Positions 1 to 8,309 of a stretch of DNA of 49,636 nucleotides are shown here, piece after piece. The stretch's first letter is position 1. Every line of letters begins with the position of its first letter. This DNA is from Clostridium sp. Marseille-P2415 (GTDB taxonomy: Bacteria > Bacillota > Clostridia > Lachnospirales > Lachnospiraceae). The notes beneath the pieces are model-generated. The model made no database searches. It had not been told where the DNA came from and was given only the letters and a program-made list of their open reading frames with translations. The DNA is taken from assembly GCF_900155545.1 (NCBI RefSeq), contig NZ_LT732526.1, forward strand, positions 981,413 to 1,031,048. The letters are read 5' to 3'. A program made the translations under genes and the position numbers.

Positions 1-15
1 GGGGCTGTCGCACTA
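1..15 (+). repeat. Left terminal inverted repeat of the IS
   Basis: GGGGCTGTCGCACTA is the exact reverse complement of 1880-1894. It coincides with the first base of the window, so flanking host sequence on this side is missing. Confidence 0.9.
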
Positions 16-94
16 GTTGATTAAAATCAGCTGGTGCCCAGCTCTTTTGAGTGCTTTTAGAGTTCATTTTTATTCTGGATTTACGAACAAAGAA

Positions 95-153
95 AAATAG
101 CAGACAACTACTATACCTCTGATTGTTCAGCGGCTTTTAGTTGTCTGCTATTT
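95..153 (-). terminator. Hairpin terminator after the transposase
   Basis: A 16-bp perfect stem (arms 95-110 and 138-153) begins 15 bases past the transposase stop codon in the direction of transcription. It is followed by a T-rich stretch on the - strand. This fits an intrinsic terminator that stops transposase mRNA from running out of the element. Confidence 0.75.
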
Positions 154-167
154 AAGGTTTTTTAAAT

Positions 168-1796
168 TTATGCGCTTTCTTTAAGGTTAAACAGATGTGT
201 TCCTGTACATTCTCTTTGGATCTTATGGTGCAGCTTATTCACGTTGTGAGCCATTGCAAGAAGAACGCTTTCCGCAAGTACATTGTTTTTCCCTCTGCAT
301 AGATAGCGATGGAAATTCATATCTGTTTTCACATCAGCAAATGAACCCTCAGCCTGGATGCTTCTGTTCATTCGAAGCTGACAGCCTTCATCAGAGAGAA
401 TACGTTCCAGATCTTCTGCTCGTTTTTGTTGGAACACCTTTGATACTTCAAGCCGTTTTACTCGTTCTTCAAAAGGTATCTTACTGTTGTTTCCTTTGAT
501 ACATTCCCTTTTGTACGGACAATCATAGCAGTCCTCACAGGTATAGATGTTTTTTCTGATTACATAACCCGTTTTGCTTTTCCCTTGTTTCGTACCTGTT
601 AAAACAAGTTTTTTCCCGGCTTTGCAGGTATAGCAGTCGTTTTCTGTGTTATATTCCATGTTTTCTCTGCGGCTTATATCTGTTTTATATTTTCGCGTCT
701 TGGAAATCTCATAGTTTGCAGGCTTGATGAATGAAACCTGTTCATTTTCTTCAATATATAGGTAATTCTCCTCGCTTTCATATCCAGAGTCCGCTACGAT
801 GTTTTTATATTTGAAATTTAAATGTTCTTCCATATCTTTCAGAAATGGGATCAGTGTTGTGGTATCTGTTGGCTGTGGCCCGATCGTAAGCCATGTGATG
901 TATTCCGAATCCACACCATGCTGAAGGTTATAGCCTGGCTTCAGCTGTCCATTCAGCATCGCATCTTCTTTCATTCGCATAAAGGTTGCATCTGGATCCG
1001 TTTTTGAATAACTATTACGACTACCGCATTGGTAGATTTTCTTTGTGTATTCTTTCAGCTTATCCAGATATTCTTCTAGTCGCTCAATTGAGCGCTGCAA
1101 CTGTGTTTTACGTTTTCCGATTCCATGGACGAATTCAATTCCTTCTTCGGCTTTGATCTTATAAAGTTTTTTGCGGAGTTTCTTTACATGATGCAGTTGA
1201 ACTTGATTATGGTACACAACTTTAATACCGTATTCTTCTTCACATTCTTCTACAAAAGCTGCAAGTTTTTCTAACAGTTTTGCGAGATTTTTAGTCACTG
1301 ATTTTTTCCAGACAAACGTGTACTTATTCGCACAGGCTTCAATCTTGGTACCGTCAATAAAGATATCCTTTCCGGAGATTTCACCAAGTTCAAACAGCAG
1401 GACAGACATTTGAGCTAACATTTTCTTTGAACAGGAAGAAAAATGGAGTGAACGGAATCTGGCAATGGTGGCATGATCCGGAGCTTTGGAATCCTCTAAT
1501 AAGAACATGAAATTAATGTCACGATGACAGGCTCTTTCAATATCTCTTGCAGAATAGATGCGGTTCATGTAAGCATACAGCATAATCTTCAGCATCTGTC
1601 TTGGCGTTGCAGTATTTTTCCGAATTCGGGAATAAGTCGAATATAACTCTGAAATATCCATCTCCTCTACAACCTGACTTAGCAAACGCACAGAATCATT
1701 ATCTGGGATTATACAATCGATATTTAATGGTAGTTTTAATTGATAAAAATCTTGAACCATAGTATAATCTTTTTGTAGAATTTTATTTAGTAGCAT
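168..1796 (-). CDS. IS1182-family DDE transposase
   Basis: This 542-residue protein is of typical IS1182 length. The N-terminal part matches the InsH-type DNA-binding region (YMNRIYSARDIERAC..., hydrophobic helices and DHATIARFR). The catalytic triad can be read as D in IFIDGTKIEA, D in VADSGYESEENY and E in IQAEGSFADVK, followed by the usual R-G-K-N-N-V and AMAHNVNKL end. A Cys-rich insertion (CYTCKAGKK, CEDCYDCPYKREC) lies between the second D and E, as in related IS1182 transposases. There is no frameshift or stop, so the gene looks intact. It starts with ATG at 1796, just inside the right end, and is insulated by hairpins on both sides. Confidence 0.93.
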   Translation of the reverse strand: MLLNKILQKDYTMVQDFYQLKLPLNIDCIIPDNDSVRLLSQVVEEMDISELYSTYSRIRKNTATPRQMLKIMLYAYMNRIYSARDIERACHRDINFMFLLEDSKAPDHATIARFRSLHFSSCSKKMLAQMSVLLFELGEISGKDIFIDGTKIEACANKYTFVWKKSVTKNLAKLLEKLAAFVEECEEEYGIKVVYHNQVQLHHVKKLRKKLYKIKAEEGIEFVHGIGKRKTQLQRSIERLEEYLDKLKEYTKKIYQCGSRNSYSKTDPDATFMRMKEDAMLNGQLKPGYNLQHGVDSEYITWLTIGPQPTDTTTLIPFLKDMEEHLNFKYKNIVADSGYESEENYLYIEENEQVSFIKPANYEISKTRKYKTDISRRENMEYNTENDCYTCKAGKKLVLTGTKQGKSKTGYVIRKNIYTCEDCYDCPYKRECIKGNNSKIPFEERVKRLEVSKVFQQKRAEDLERILSDEGCQLRMNRSIQAEGSFADVKTDMNFHRYLCRGKNNVLAESVLLAMAHNVNKLHHKIQRECTGTHLFNLKESA

Positions 1797-1812
1797 AAAT
1801 ATATTTTACACC

Positions 1813-1842
1813 AAGAGCCGGGCTTTACAAAGCCCGGCTCTT
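1813..1842 (-). terminator. Hairpin between IS right end and transposase start
   Basis: Arms 1813-1826 and 1829-1842 (AAGAGCCGGGCTTT and its complement) form a nearly loopless GC-rich stem. It sits just upstream of the transposase start and inside the right inverted repeat. In IS elements such a hairpin commonly blocks impinging transcription from outside or hides the ribosome site. That role is inferred here from position. Confidence 0.6.
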
Positions 1843-1879
1843 AAATTTTTGCAAGCAAAGAGGCTGCGCACTAATTACT

Positions 1880-1894
1880 TAGTGCGACAGCCCC
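1880..1894 (-). repeat. Right terminal inverted repeat of the IS
   Basis: This is an exact 15-bp complement of bases 1-15. It overlaps an imperfect palindrome (1862-1893), so the tip itself can fold. Confidence 0.9.
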
Positions 1895-1914
1895 TTTATT
1901 TACGTGGGCAACGA

Positions 1915-1946
1915 GCCAAACGAACATGTTTACATGTTCACTTGGC
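1915..1946. other. Long hairpin next to the IS insertion point
   Basis: GCCAA..GAACATG / CATGTTC..TTGGC forms a stem of 5 + 7 bp with one 2-nt internal mismatch and a TTTA loop. It lies about 20 bp from the IS end. It may belong to the 3' region of the gene upstream of the insertion, or be the structural target of the IS. Confidence 0.5.
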
Positions 1947-1958
1947 GGCTGCCGCGAT

Positions 1959-1998
1959 AACCGGAAGAAACTCGCAGAGCGTGTTTCTTCCGGTTTTG
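1959..1998 (+). terminator. Intrinsic terminator of an upstream (unseen) gene
   Basis: A perfect 13-bp stem (AACCGGAAGAAAC at 1959-1971 with 1983-1995) and an 11-nt loop run straight into a T-rich tail. It points along the + strand, so it ends transcription arriving from the left of the IS and separates it from the next promoter. Confidence 0.8.
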
Positions 1999-1999
1999 C

Positions 2000-2028
2000 T
2001 TGAATTTTTTGGCATTTCCTTTTATAAT
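2000..2028 (+). promoter_or_regulatory. Sigma-A promoter for the 2055 operon
   Basis: TTGAAT (2000-2005), 17-bp spacer, TATAAT (2023-2028). The ribosome site AAAGGAGG follows at about 2038-2045, so the 5' leader would be very short. Confidence 0.7.
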
Positions 2029-2054
2029 AGCTAGAAAGGAAAGGAGGCGTCAGG

Positions 2055-3494
2055 TTGGCAAAACAAAAGGTACAGCAGCCGTTAAAACGGGCTGCCCACC
2101 CAAAAAAGAGCAAAAAGATCATCCGGTACCGGCGGCCTCTGAATATTAATGTTGGCATGATTATCTTTGCGCTGATCTTTGTTTATATGGTGTTCAGTGT
2201 ATCCGTATATATCCGCAGGGATAAAGTACAGTTTTATGAGGTGCAGGAGGGCAGCATTGTTGACAACAAGGATTACACAGGAATAATCCTTCGTCAGGAG
2301 GAAGTAAAGAATGCAGACCGTTCCGGCTATGTCAATTACTATGTAAGGGAAGGCAAGCGGGCTTCCATTGGCACCCGGGTCTATTCCATAGACGAAACAG
2401 GAAGCATCACTTCTTTTCTGGCAGAAAATTCAGAGGAAAATATCACATTGACTCCGGAGAATCTTTCGGAACTAAAAAAACAGCTGACCGCATTCAGCCT
2501 TACTTATGACAATAACCAGTTTCGGACTGTTTATGATACCAAATATGCCTTAGAGGCTGAGGTTATGGAATACATGAATTTTAACGCCTTGGACAATCTT
2601 GGGGGTCTGATGGATCAGGCCGGCGTAAATTTTGAACAGGTAACAGCGGATCAGGCCGGCATTGTCTCCTATGGAGTGGATTCCTATGAGGGACTGCAGC
2701 CGTCGGCAATTTCAGAAGCCGTGTTTGACCGCAGTAAATATACGAAGACCATAACAAAATCTGGAAAACTGATTGAAAAGGGCGCACCTGTCTATAAGGT
2801 CATCACTTCTGATCTGTGGTCCCTGGTGTTTCCCATCACAGAAGGAGATGGGAAGGCTTATGGAGATCAATCCAGCCTTACCGTGGAATTTTCCGGTTTA
2901 AATTTAAGAGCTACCGGCAGCTTCTCCGTATTTACCGGAACAGACGGAAAGACGTTTGGAAAATTGGATTTTGACAAATACATGGTCCAGTTTGCTTCTG
3001 AGCGTTATGTTGATTTTGAAATTGTTTCTGACCGTACGGAGGGATTAAAGATTCCTGTGACATCCGTGACAAAAAAGGATTTTTATCTGGTGCCTGTGGA
3101 TTACATGACTCAGGGCGGTGACAGTACGACAACAGGCTTCAATAAAGAGGTATATTCGGAATCCGGAACCTCCGTTGTTTTTGTTCCGACAGAGATTTAT
3201 TATTCCGAGGGAGATAATTATTATGTTGAAATGGGGGCAGAGGATGGATTTAAAGCCGGGGATTATATCATAAAACCCAACTCTGCGGAACGTTATCAAA
3301 TCGGGGCAAGCGCTTCCCTTCAGGGAGTGTATAACATAAACAAGGGATATGCTGTTTTTAAACAGATTGATGTGCTGGCGTCCAATGATGAATACTATAC
3401 GGTAAAAAAGAATATGACCTACGGCCTGGCTGTATACGACCATATCGTCCTGAATGCAGCGTCGGTCAATGAAGGGGAATTAATTTATAAATAA
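2055..3494 (+). CDS. HlyD-like single-pass membrane protein
   Basis: A 479-residue protein starting at TTG 2055, chosen because an AAAGGAGG site sits upstream. The first 30 residues are very basic, followed by one membrane helix (about 32-53). The long exported remainder has beta-rich hairpins and a barrel-sandwich-like stretch (EGSIVDNKDYTGIILRQEEV, VNYYVREGKRASIGTRVYSI) resembling HlyD/biotinyl-lipoyl adaptor proteins. No partner ABC exporter lies nearby, so an efflux role is doubtful. The gene sits directly upstream of yggS and sepF, an arrangement I associate with clostridial division/envelope clusters. A role in cell envelope or division is inferred; the function is unknown. Confidence 0.75.
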   Translation: MAKQKVQQPLKRAAHPKKSKKIIRYRRPLNINVGMIIFALIFVYMVFSVSVYIRRDKVQFYEVQEGSIVDNKDYTGIILRQEEVKNADRSGYVNYYVREGKRASIGTRVYSIDETGSITSFLAENSEENITLTPENLSELKKQLTAFSLTYDNNQFRTVYDTKYALEAEVMEYMNFNALDNLGGLMDQAGVNFEQVTADQAGIVSYGVDSYEGLQPSAISEAVFDRSKYTKTITKSGKLIEKGAPVYKVITSDLWSLVFPITEGDGKAYGDQSSLTVEFSGLNLRATGSFSVFTGTDGKTFGKLDFDKYMVQFASERYVDFEIVSDRTEGLKIPVTSVTKKDFYLVPVDYMTQGGDSTTTGFNKEVYSESGTSVVFVPTEIYYSEGDNYYVEMGAEDGFKAGDYIIKPNSAERYQIGASASLQGVYNINKGYAVFKQIDVLASNDEYYTVKKNMTYGLAVYDHIVLNAASVNEGELIYK

Positions 3495-3506
3495 GAGGTG
3501 ATTGAC

Positions 3507-4202
3507 TTGGTAAGGGAAAATCTGGAGGAAGTAAACAATCGGATTTTAGCCGCCTGCAGGAGGGCCGGAAGGAATCCGCAGGAAGTAACTTTGGTAGCGG
3601 TCAGCAAGACAAAGCCGGCTGCCATGATAACAGAGGCATATACTGCTGGAATCCGGGATTTTGGCGAGAATAAGGTACAGGAACTTTGTGAGAAACAGAA
3701 GGCTCTTCCGGATGATATCCGGTGGCACATGATCGGTCATCTGCAGCGCAATAAGGTAAAGCAGGTCATTGGTAAGGCAGTGTTGATCCACAGTGTGGAC
3801 TCCGTCCGCCTGGCAGAACAGATCGAGGAGGAAGCAGCCAAAAGAAATCTGAATGTGGACATCCTCCTGGAGGTTAATGTAGCAGAAGAAGAAAGCAAAT
3901 TTGGATTCAAGCTGGATGAGACAGAACGTGCGATCCGCGAAATCGCCAGGTTTCCACATGTTAGGATAAAAGGCCTTATGACTATTGCACCTTTTGTAGA
4001 AAATTCTGAAGAAAATCGCCCCATTTTTAAAAAATTAAAGAAATTTTATGTTGACATGCAATGCAAAAACATTGATAATGTTAATATGATAATGCTCTCA
4101 ATGGGTATGACCGGAGACTATGAAATTGCAATAGAAGAAGGTGCTACTCTGGTGAGGGTCGGTACCGGAATTTTCGGTACAAGATATTATAAAAACACTT
4201 AA
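3507..4202 (+). CDS. yggS: YggS/YlmE-family PLP homeostasis protein
   Basis: This is a TIM-barrel PLP-binding protein of the PROSC family, about 231 residues, the usual size. It keeps free pyridoxal phosphate under control and has no known catalytic reaction. The PLP lysine is in AVSKTKP (about residue 34). Other family signatures are FGENKVQE, WHMIGHLQRNK, HSVDS, GLMTIAPF, LSMGMTGDYEIAIEEG and VRVGTGIFG. A GTG at 3498 would give a longer protein but has no ribosome site. The TTG at 3507 has AGAGGTG 6 bases upstream, so I chose it. It lies 12 bases after the preceding gene and upstream of sepF, the same order as ylmE-sepF in Bacillus. Confidence 0.93.
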   Translation: MVRENLEEVNNRILAACRRAGRNPQEVTLVAVSKTKPAAMITEAYTAGIRDFGENKVQELCEKQKALPDDIRWHMIGHLQRNKVKQVIGKAVLIHSVDSVRLAEQIEEEAAKRNLNVDILLEVNVAEEESKFGFKLDETERAIREIARFPHVRIKGLMTIAPFVENSEENRPIFKKLKKFYVDMQCKNIDNVNMIMLSMGMTGDYEIAIEEGATLVRVGTGIFGTRYYKNT

Positions 4203-4335
4203 TGCATGCAGGCGCAGCAAAGCAGGGCCTGCCCCGTATGGATCGGGCATGAATTTAGTGAGAATATATGCCTGGATACGCAGCGAGGTCTTTTCGTGCT
4301 TCGTGTCCATGGTATAAGATTGGAGAGAATGAAGT

Positions 4336-4857
4336 ATGAGCATTTTAGGCAAACTGATGGATAGCATGCGCTTGAATGATACAGATGAAGATGACGATTA
4401 CTATTTGGATGATGATTATGATGATGGGAATGTTAAACCTGCAAAGCGGCCCCTTTTTTCCAAGAAAACAGAGGAGGATTACTACGATGAAGAAGAGGAG
4501 TATGAACAGAAGCCTCGTTTCCTGTCCCGTTCTCCCAAGGTAGTTCCCATGAAACAGTCGCGTACGATGGAAGTATCCATGGTAAAACCCACCTCCATTG
4601 AAGATGCAAAGGAGATTTGCGATCACATGCTGGCTGGGAAGGCCGTTGTCCTTAATATGGAGGGGATCCATACGGAAGTGGCCCAGCGGATCATTGATTT
4701 TACTTCGGGTGCTACATACTCCATGAACGGTAATTTGCAGAAGATATCAAACTACATATTCATAGCCACGCCGGAATCGGTAGAATTGTCCGGTGATTTT
4801 CAGGACTTATTAAATAGCGGAAGCTTGGATATGGGCGGGATGAATTTACGCCTTTAG
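4336..4857 (+). CDS. sepF: Cell division protein SepF
   Basis: A 173-residue protein that bundles FtsZ filaments and tethers them to the membrane. The N-terminal amphipathic helix (MSILGKLMDSMRL) is the membrane anchor. Next comes an acidic Asp/Tyr-rich linker (DDDYYLDDDYDDG), then the SepF core domain (about 75-165: VVLNMEGIHTEVAQRIIDFTSGATYSMNG...IFIATPESVELSG). Length and domain order are standard. It follows yggS after a 133-bp gap that contains a weak hairpin but no clear terminator, so it is probably co-transcribed. Confidence 0.95.
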   Translation: MSILGKLMDSMRLNDTDEDDDYYLDDDYDDGNVKPAKRPLFSKKTEEDYYDEEEEYEQKPRFLSRSPKVVPMKQSRTMEVSMVKPTSIEDAKEICDHMLAGKAVVLNMEGIHTEVAQRIIDFTSGATYSMNGNLQKISNYIFIATPESVELSGDFQDLLNSGSLDMGGMNLRL

Positions 4858-5021
4858 CAGATTTTCCCATAAAGGAATAATGGATTTTTTGATTGGTACA
4901 AGCAGACAATTTTCCATATCCCAGACTTCTCCAATGCATTGCAGTACAGGAGGCTGAAAGGAAGGTTGTTTGCTTTCTTCCATAATAGAGGAAAATAAAT
5001 GATACGATGGAGGAGGGCATC

Positions 5022-6110
5022 ATGGGAGATAGAATTCCGGTACACAGGAATGGTACCTTTATTTATGACATTGTTATGGAATCAACGTTTCAAGGACTGA
5101 CAGCGGAGTTCAAAAAACTGGAATCAGACGGGCGGAAGGTCTGCATTGTCACGGATTCAAACGTGGCACCTCTTTATCTTGATGAAGTGGAAAAACTCGT
5201 TTCTTCCTGCTGCAAAAAGACGGAACATTTTATCTTTCCTGCCGGGGAAGAAAATAAAAATCTGGATACGGTCCGGGATTTATACGAAACATTGATCTTA
5301 AAGCAGTTTGACCGCCACGATTTCCTTCTGGCCTTGGGAGGAGGAGTTGTTGGAGATTTGTGCGGTTTTGCAGCCGCCACCTATCTGCGCGGAATTTCCT
5401 TTATCCAGGTACCTACCACCCTGCTGTCCCAGGTTGATTCCAGCATTGGCGGAAAAACCGGTGTTGATTTTGATGCCTACAAAAATATGGTAGGGGCTTT
5501 CCATATGCCAAAGCTGGTTTATACGAATATTGCAGCTTTAAAAACTCTGTCAGAGGAACAGTTTTCTTCCGGTATGGGAGAGGTTATCAAGCATGGATTG
5601 ATAAGGGACTCCTCTTATTATAAGTGGCTCATGGAGCACGCTTATGAGATCCGGAACAGAGATTTGTCTGTTCTGGGAGAAATGGTGCGCATAAGCAACC
5701 AGATCAAGCGTGATGTGGTAGAAAAGGATCCTACGGAGCAGGGAGAACGTGCTCTTTTAAATTTGGGTCATACCCTGGGACATGCCATAGAAAAGCTTTC
5801 CAATTTTGGCCTGCTGCACGGTCACTGCGTAGGGCTTGGCTGCATTGGGGCTATGGCGATCTCCGTAAAAAGGGGAATGATAGAGGAAGGAGAGCTTCCA
5901 CGGCTTTTAGCGGTTATGAAGCAGTTTGGGATGCCTGTTATGGTGAAGGGACTTACTGCCAAGGATATTATAAAAACGACGAAAAGCGATAAAAAGATGG
6001 ATTCCGGTACGATCCGGTTTATCCTGTTAGAACAGATTGGGAAAGCCTGTGTTGACAAGAAGGTCACGGAAGATGAGATGGTTTTAGGGCTTTGCCATAT
6101 TTTAGCATAA
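5022..6110 (+). CDS. aroB: 3-dehydroquinate synthase
   Basis: Converts DAHP to 3-dehydroquinate, the second step of the shikimate pathway, using NAD and a divalent metal. About 362 residues, normal length. NAD-binding signatures are GGGVVGDLCGFAAATYLRG and PTTLLSQVDSSIGGKTGV. Metal ligands lie in GMGEVIKHG (E), NLGHTLGHAIE (H) and LLHGHCVGLG (H). The ATG at 5022 is preferred over 5007 because GGAGGAGGG lies immediately before it and inside the longer version. The 3' end is 10 bases from lspA, so aroB-lspA-rluD form one transcription unit. About 165 bases upstream (4858-5021) hold no recognisable gene. Confidence 0.95.
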   Translation: MGDRIPVHRNGTFIYDIVMESTFQGLTAEFKKLESDGRKVCIVTDSNVAPLYLDEVEKLVSSCCKKTEHFIFPAGEENKNLDTVRDLYETLILKQFDRHDFLLALGGGVVGDLCGFAAATYLRGISFIQVPTTLLSQVDSSIGGKTGVDFDAYKNMVGAFHMPKLVYTNIAALKTLSEEQFSSGMGEVIKHGLIRDSSYYKWLMEHAYEIRNRDLSVLGEMVRISNQIKRDVVEKDPTEQGERALLNLGHTLGHAIEKLSNFGLLHGHCVGLGCIGAMAISVKRGMIEEGELPRLLAVMKQFGMPVMVKGLTAKDIIKTTKSDKKMDSGTIRFILLEQIGKACVDKKVTEDEMVLGLCHILA

Positions 6111-6120
6111 GGAGATTTTC

Positions 6121-6639
6121 ATGAATCAGAAAACAAAATTAACCCTTGGGATTATCATCGGCTTTTTTCTTGCCATAGTTTTGGATCAGTGGACCAAGCT
6201 TCTGGCAGTAAAGCATCTCATGAATCAGCCTCCCTACGCAATCTGGGCTGGGGTATTTGAGTTATTTTATTCCGAGAACCGCGGTGCGGCCTTTGGAATG
6301 CTTCAGGGAAAACTGGTATTTTTCCTGCTGGTTGCGCTTGTAGTTCTATCCGGAGCGGTTTATGCGGTAATTCGCATGCCTGCAAACAGAAAATATCTGC
6401 CTCTGCACCTGATAGCCATGTTTTTGTCCGCCGGAGCGGTAGGAAATATGATTGACCGCTTTACCCGCGGCTATGTCGTGGATTTTTTGTATTTTAAGCT
6501 GATCGATTTTCCGATTTTCAATGTGGCTGACTGTTATGTTACAGTTTCCATGTTCCTTTTCATGCTTCTGTTCCTGTTTTATTATAAGGAAGAGGATTTA
6601 TCCTGCCTTTCCCTCCCTAAAAAGGAGGAACCGGGTTGA
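6121..6639 (+). CDS. lspA: Lipoprotein signal peptidase (signal peptidase II)
   Basis: This integral membrane aspartyl protease removes signal peptides from prolipoproteins, for example the sugar-binding lipoprotein encoded at 14969. It has 172 residues with four predicted helices (about 8-25, 62-82, 96-112, 139-156). Conserved motifs are NRGAAFGML, GNMIDRFTRGYVVDF and FNVADCYV, which include the catalytic Asp pair; the last normally reads FNxADS. The stop codon overlaps the rluD start by 4 bases, so translation is coupled. Confidence 0.95.
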   Translation: MNQKTKLTLGIIIGFFLAIVLDQWTKLLAVKHLMNQPPYAIWAGVFELFYSENRGAAFGMLQGKLVFFLLVALVVLSGAVYAVIRMPANRKYLPLHLIAMFLSAGAVGNMIDRFTRGYVVDFLYFKLIDFPIFNVADCYVTVSMFLFMLLFLFYYKEEDLSCLSLPKKEEPG

Positions 6640-7550
6640 AACAACAGTTTGTAGTGTCGGCAGAAGAAGCCGGAGTACGCATTGACCGGTATTTATCCGA
6701 ACGGTGCGGAGAAATTTCCCGTTCTTATCTTCAGAAGCTTATGAAGGAGCAGATGGTATTGGTAGACGATAATCCGGTAAAAAGCAATTATAAGGTAAAT
6801 GCCGGAGACCGGATCGAGCTTTCCATACCGGAAGCAACCGAGCCTGAAATTGTACCGGAGGAAATGGTTTTGGACATTTTATATGAGGACAAGGATATTA
6901 TCCTCATCAATAAACCAAAAGGGATGGTCGTTCATCCGGCCGCCGGTCATTACAGCGGAACTCTGGTCAACGGACTCATGGCTCACTGCCGTGATGATTT
7001 GTCAGGGATTAACGGTATCATGCGTCCGGGAATCGTTCACAGAATCGATATGGATACCACCGGGGTACTCATTGTATGCAAGAATGACATGTCCCACAAT
7101 TCTATTGCACAACAGCTTAAAGAACATACCATCACCCGGAAGTACTATGCGGTCGTTCATGGTATACTGAAAGAAGACGAAGGTACCATTCATGCCCCTA
7201 TCGGCCGGCACCCAATAGACCGCAAAAAGATGAGCATCAACGAAAAGAACGGAAGAGAGGCCATCACCCATTACCGGGTTCTGGAACGTTTCCGGCAGTT
7301 CACCTATGTGGAATGCCAGCTTGAGACGGGGCGTACCCACCAGATCCGCGTCCATATGGCAAGCATCGGACATCCTCTTTTGGGGGATGCTGTCTATGGC
7401 CCTGCCAAGTGTCCGTTCCGGCTGGAGGGGCAGACGCTTCACGCCGGTGTGCTGGGGATCATTCATCCCAGAAGCGGAAAATATATGGAGTTTACAGCAC
7501 CGCTTCCGGAATATTTTGAAGATTTATTAAGAAAATTACGTACCACTTAG
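6636..7550 (+). CDS. RluD-family 23S rRNA pseudouridine synthase
   Basis: 304 residues with an N-terminal S4 RNA-binding domain (about 13-75) and a pseudouridine synthase catalytic domain. The catalytic Asp is D138 in HRIDMDTTG. Other family motifs are INKPKGMVVHPAAGH, RKYYAVVHG, ECQLETGRTHQIRVHM and GHPLLGDAVYG. This family modifies helix 69 or related uridines of large-subunit rRNA; the precise site cannot be read from sequence. The start is a TTG at 6636 overlapping the lspA stop, preceded by AAAGGAGG. Its stop codon lies inside the left arm of the terminator at 7542. Confidence 0.93.
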   Translation: MKQQFVVSAEEAGVRIDRYLSERCGEISRSYLQKLMKEQMVLVDDNPVKSNYKVNAGDRIELSIPEATEPEIVPEEMVLDILYEDKDIILINKPKGMVVHPAAGHYSGTLVNGLMAHCRDDLSGINGIMRPGIVHRIDMDTTGVLIVCKNDMSHNSIAQQLKEHTITRKYYAVVHGILKEDEGTIHAPIGRHPIDRKKMSINEKNGREAITHYRVLERFRQFTYVECQLETGRTHQIRVHMASIGHPLLGDAVYGPAKCPFRLEGQTLHAGVLGIIHPRSGKYMEFTAPLPEYFEDLLRKLRTT

Positions 7551-7576
7551 GTGATATCCTGAGTGGTCTTTTATTT
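7542..7576 (+). terminator. Terminator of the aroB-lspA-rluD operon
   Basis: A 10-bp stem (7542-7551 with 7558-7567, one G-T pair) with a TGATAT loop, followed by CTTTTATTT. The rluD stop codon is embedded in the left arm. Confidence 0.8.
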
Positions 7577-7605
7577 GAAGAAATTGTTAAATTTAAATAA
7601 AAATG

Positions 7606-7634
7606 TGGATTTTTCTGAAATTTCAGTGTATAAT
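7606..7634 (+). promoter_or_regulatory. Probable promoter for the 7668 gene
   Basis: TATAAT at 7629-7634, with a poor -35 (TGGATT, 7606-7611) at 17-bp spacing. The strong -10 and the terminator just upstream support a new start of transcription here. Confidence 0.5.
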
Positions 7635-7667
7635 GTAACTATAAGATATCTGGAAGGAGTGATCGAT

Positions 7668-8309
7668 ATGAGCGGAAATTTAGTAATTGCAATAGGAAGG
7701 CAATGCGGAAGTTCTGGAAAGATCATCGGACAAAAGTTAGCAGAAGAATTAGGCATTAAGTGCTATGATAAAGAATTGCTGGCACTGGCTGCTAAAAACA
7801 GCGGGTTATGTGAAGAACTGTTTCAGACCCATGATGAAAAGCCGACCAACAGCTTTTTGTATTCCCTGGTGATGGACACCTATTCTATGGGCTTTACCAC
7901 CTCCGGTTATATGGATATGCCGATTAATCACAAGATATTTCTGGCACAGTTTGATACCATCAAGCAGCTTGCAGATGAGGAATCCTGCGTGATTGTGGGA
8001 AGGTGTGCCGACTATGCACTTGCTGACTATCCAAACCTTGTATCCGTGTTTATTACGGCCAGTGACGATGACAGGATTCATTCCTTAAAAGAACTCTATC
8101 ATATTGACGATGCAAAAGCCAAAGACCTTATGATCAAGACAGATAAAAAGCGTTCCGGCTATTATAATTATTATTCCAATAAGAAATGGGGAGATGTAAG
8201 CAGCTACGATTTATGCATTAACCGAAGTGCGGTAGGCGTGGAGGGAGCAGTTAAGATGATCCGCAGTTTTACTGACGCGAAGATGGAGTGGAGTAAGGGG
8301 AGCCATTGA
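7668..8309 (+). CDS. Cytidylate kinase-like family protein
   Basis: About 213 residues. The N-terminus (LVIAIGRQCGSSGKIIGQKLAEELGI) is a variant P-loop of the cytidylate-kinase-like family (PF13189), in which GRQxGSGG replaces the classic motif. Later motifs are CVIVGRCADYAL and KRSGYYNYYSNKKWGD, typical of this family. Members are common in Clostridia; the substrate is unproven and need not be CMP. A longer reading from 7563 would start in the terminator and run through the promoter, so the ATG at 7668 with GGAAGGAG is preferred. It overlaps the next start by one base. Confidence 0.85.
   Translation: MSGNLVIAIGRQCGSSGKIIGQKLAEELGIKCYDKELLALAAKNSGLCEELFQTHDEKPTNSFLYSLVMDTYSMGFTTSGYMDMPINHKIFLAQFDTIKQLADEESCVIVGRCADYALADYPNLVSVFITASDDDRIHSLKELYHIDDAKAKDLMIKTDKKRSGYYNYYSNKKWGDVSSYDLCINRSAVGVEGAVKMIRSFTDAKMEWSKGSH

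Larger units (their letters stand above)
1..1894 (-). mobile_element. Complete IS1182-family insertion sequence
   Basis: The element is bounded by perfect 15-bp terminal inverted repeats at 1-15 (GGGGCTGTCGCACTA) and 1880-1894, and encloses one transposase gene on the - strand. Each end also carries a small internal palindrome. Sequence outside the left end is not in the window, so a target duplication cannot be tested. A related orphan end is present near 47.6 kb, so this family has been active in the genome more than once. Family assignment rests on the transposase architecture. Confidence 0.9.

Noticed and set aside
1922-1939. GAACATG-TTTA-CATGTTC resembling an SOS box
   Set aside because: The GAAC and GTTC half sites are 10 bases apart instead of 4; it is better explained as part of a hairpin.
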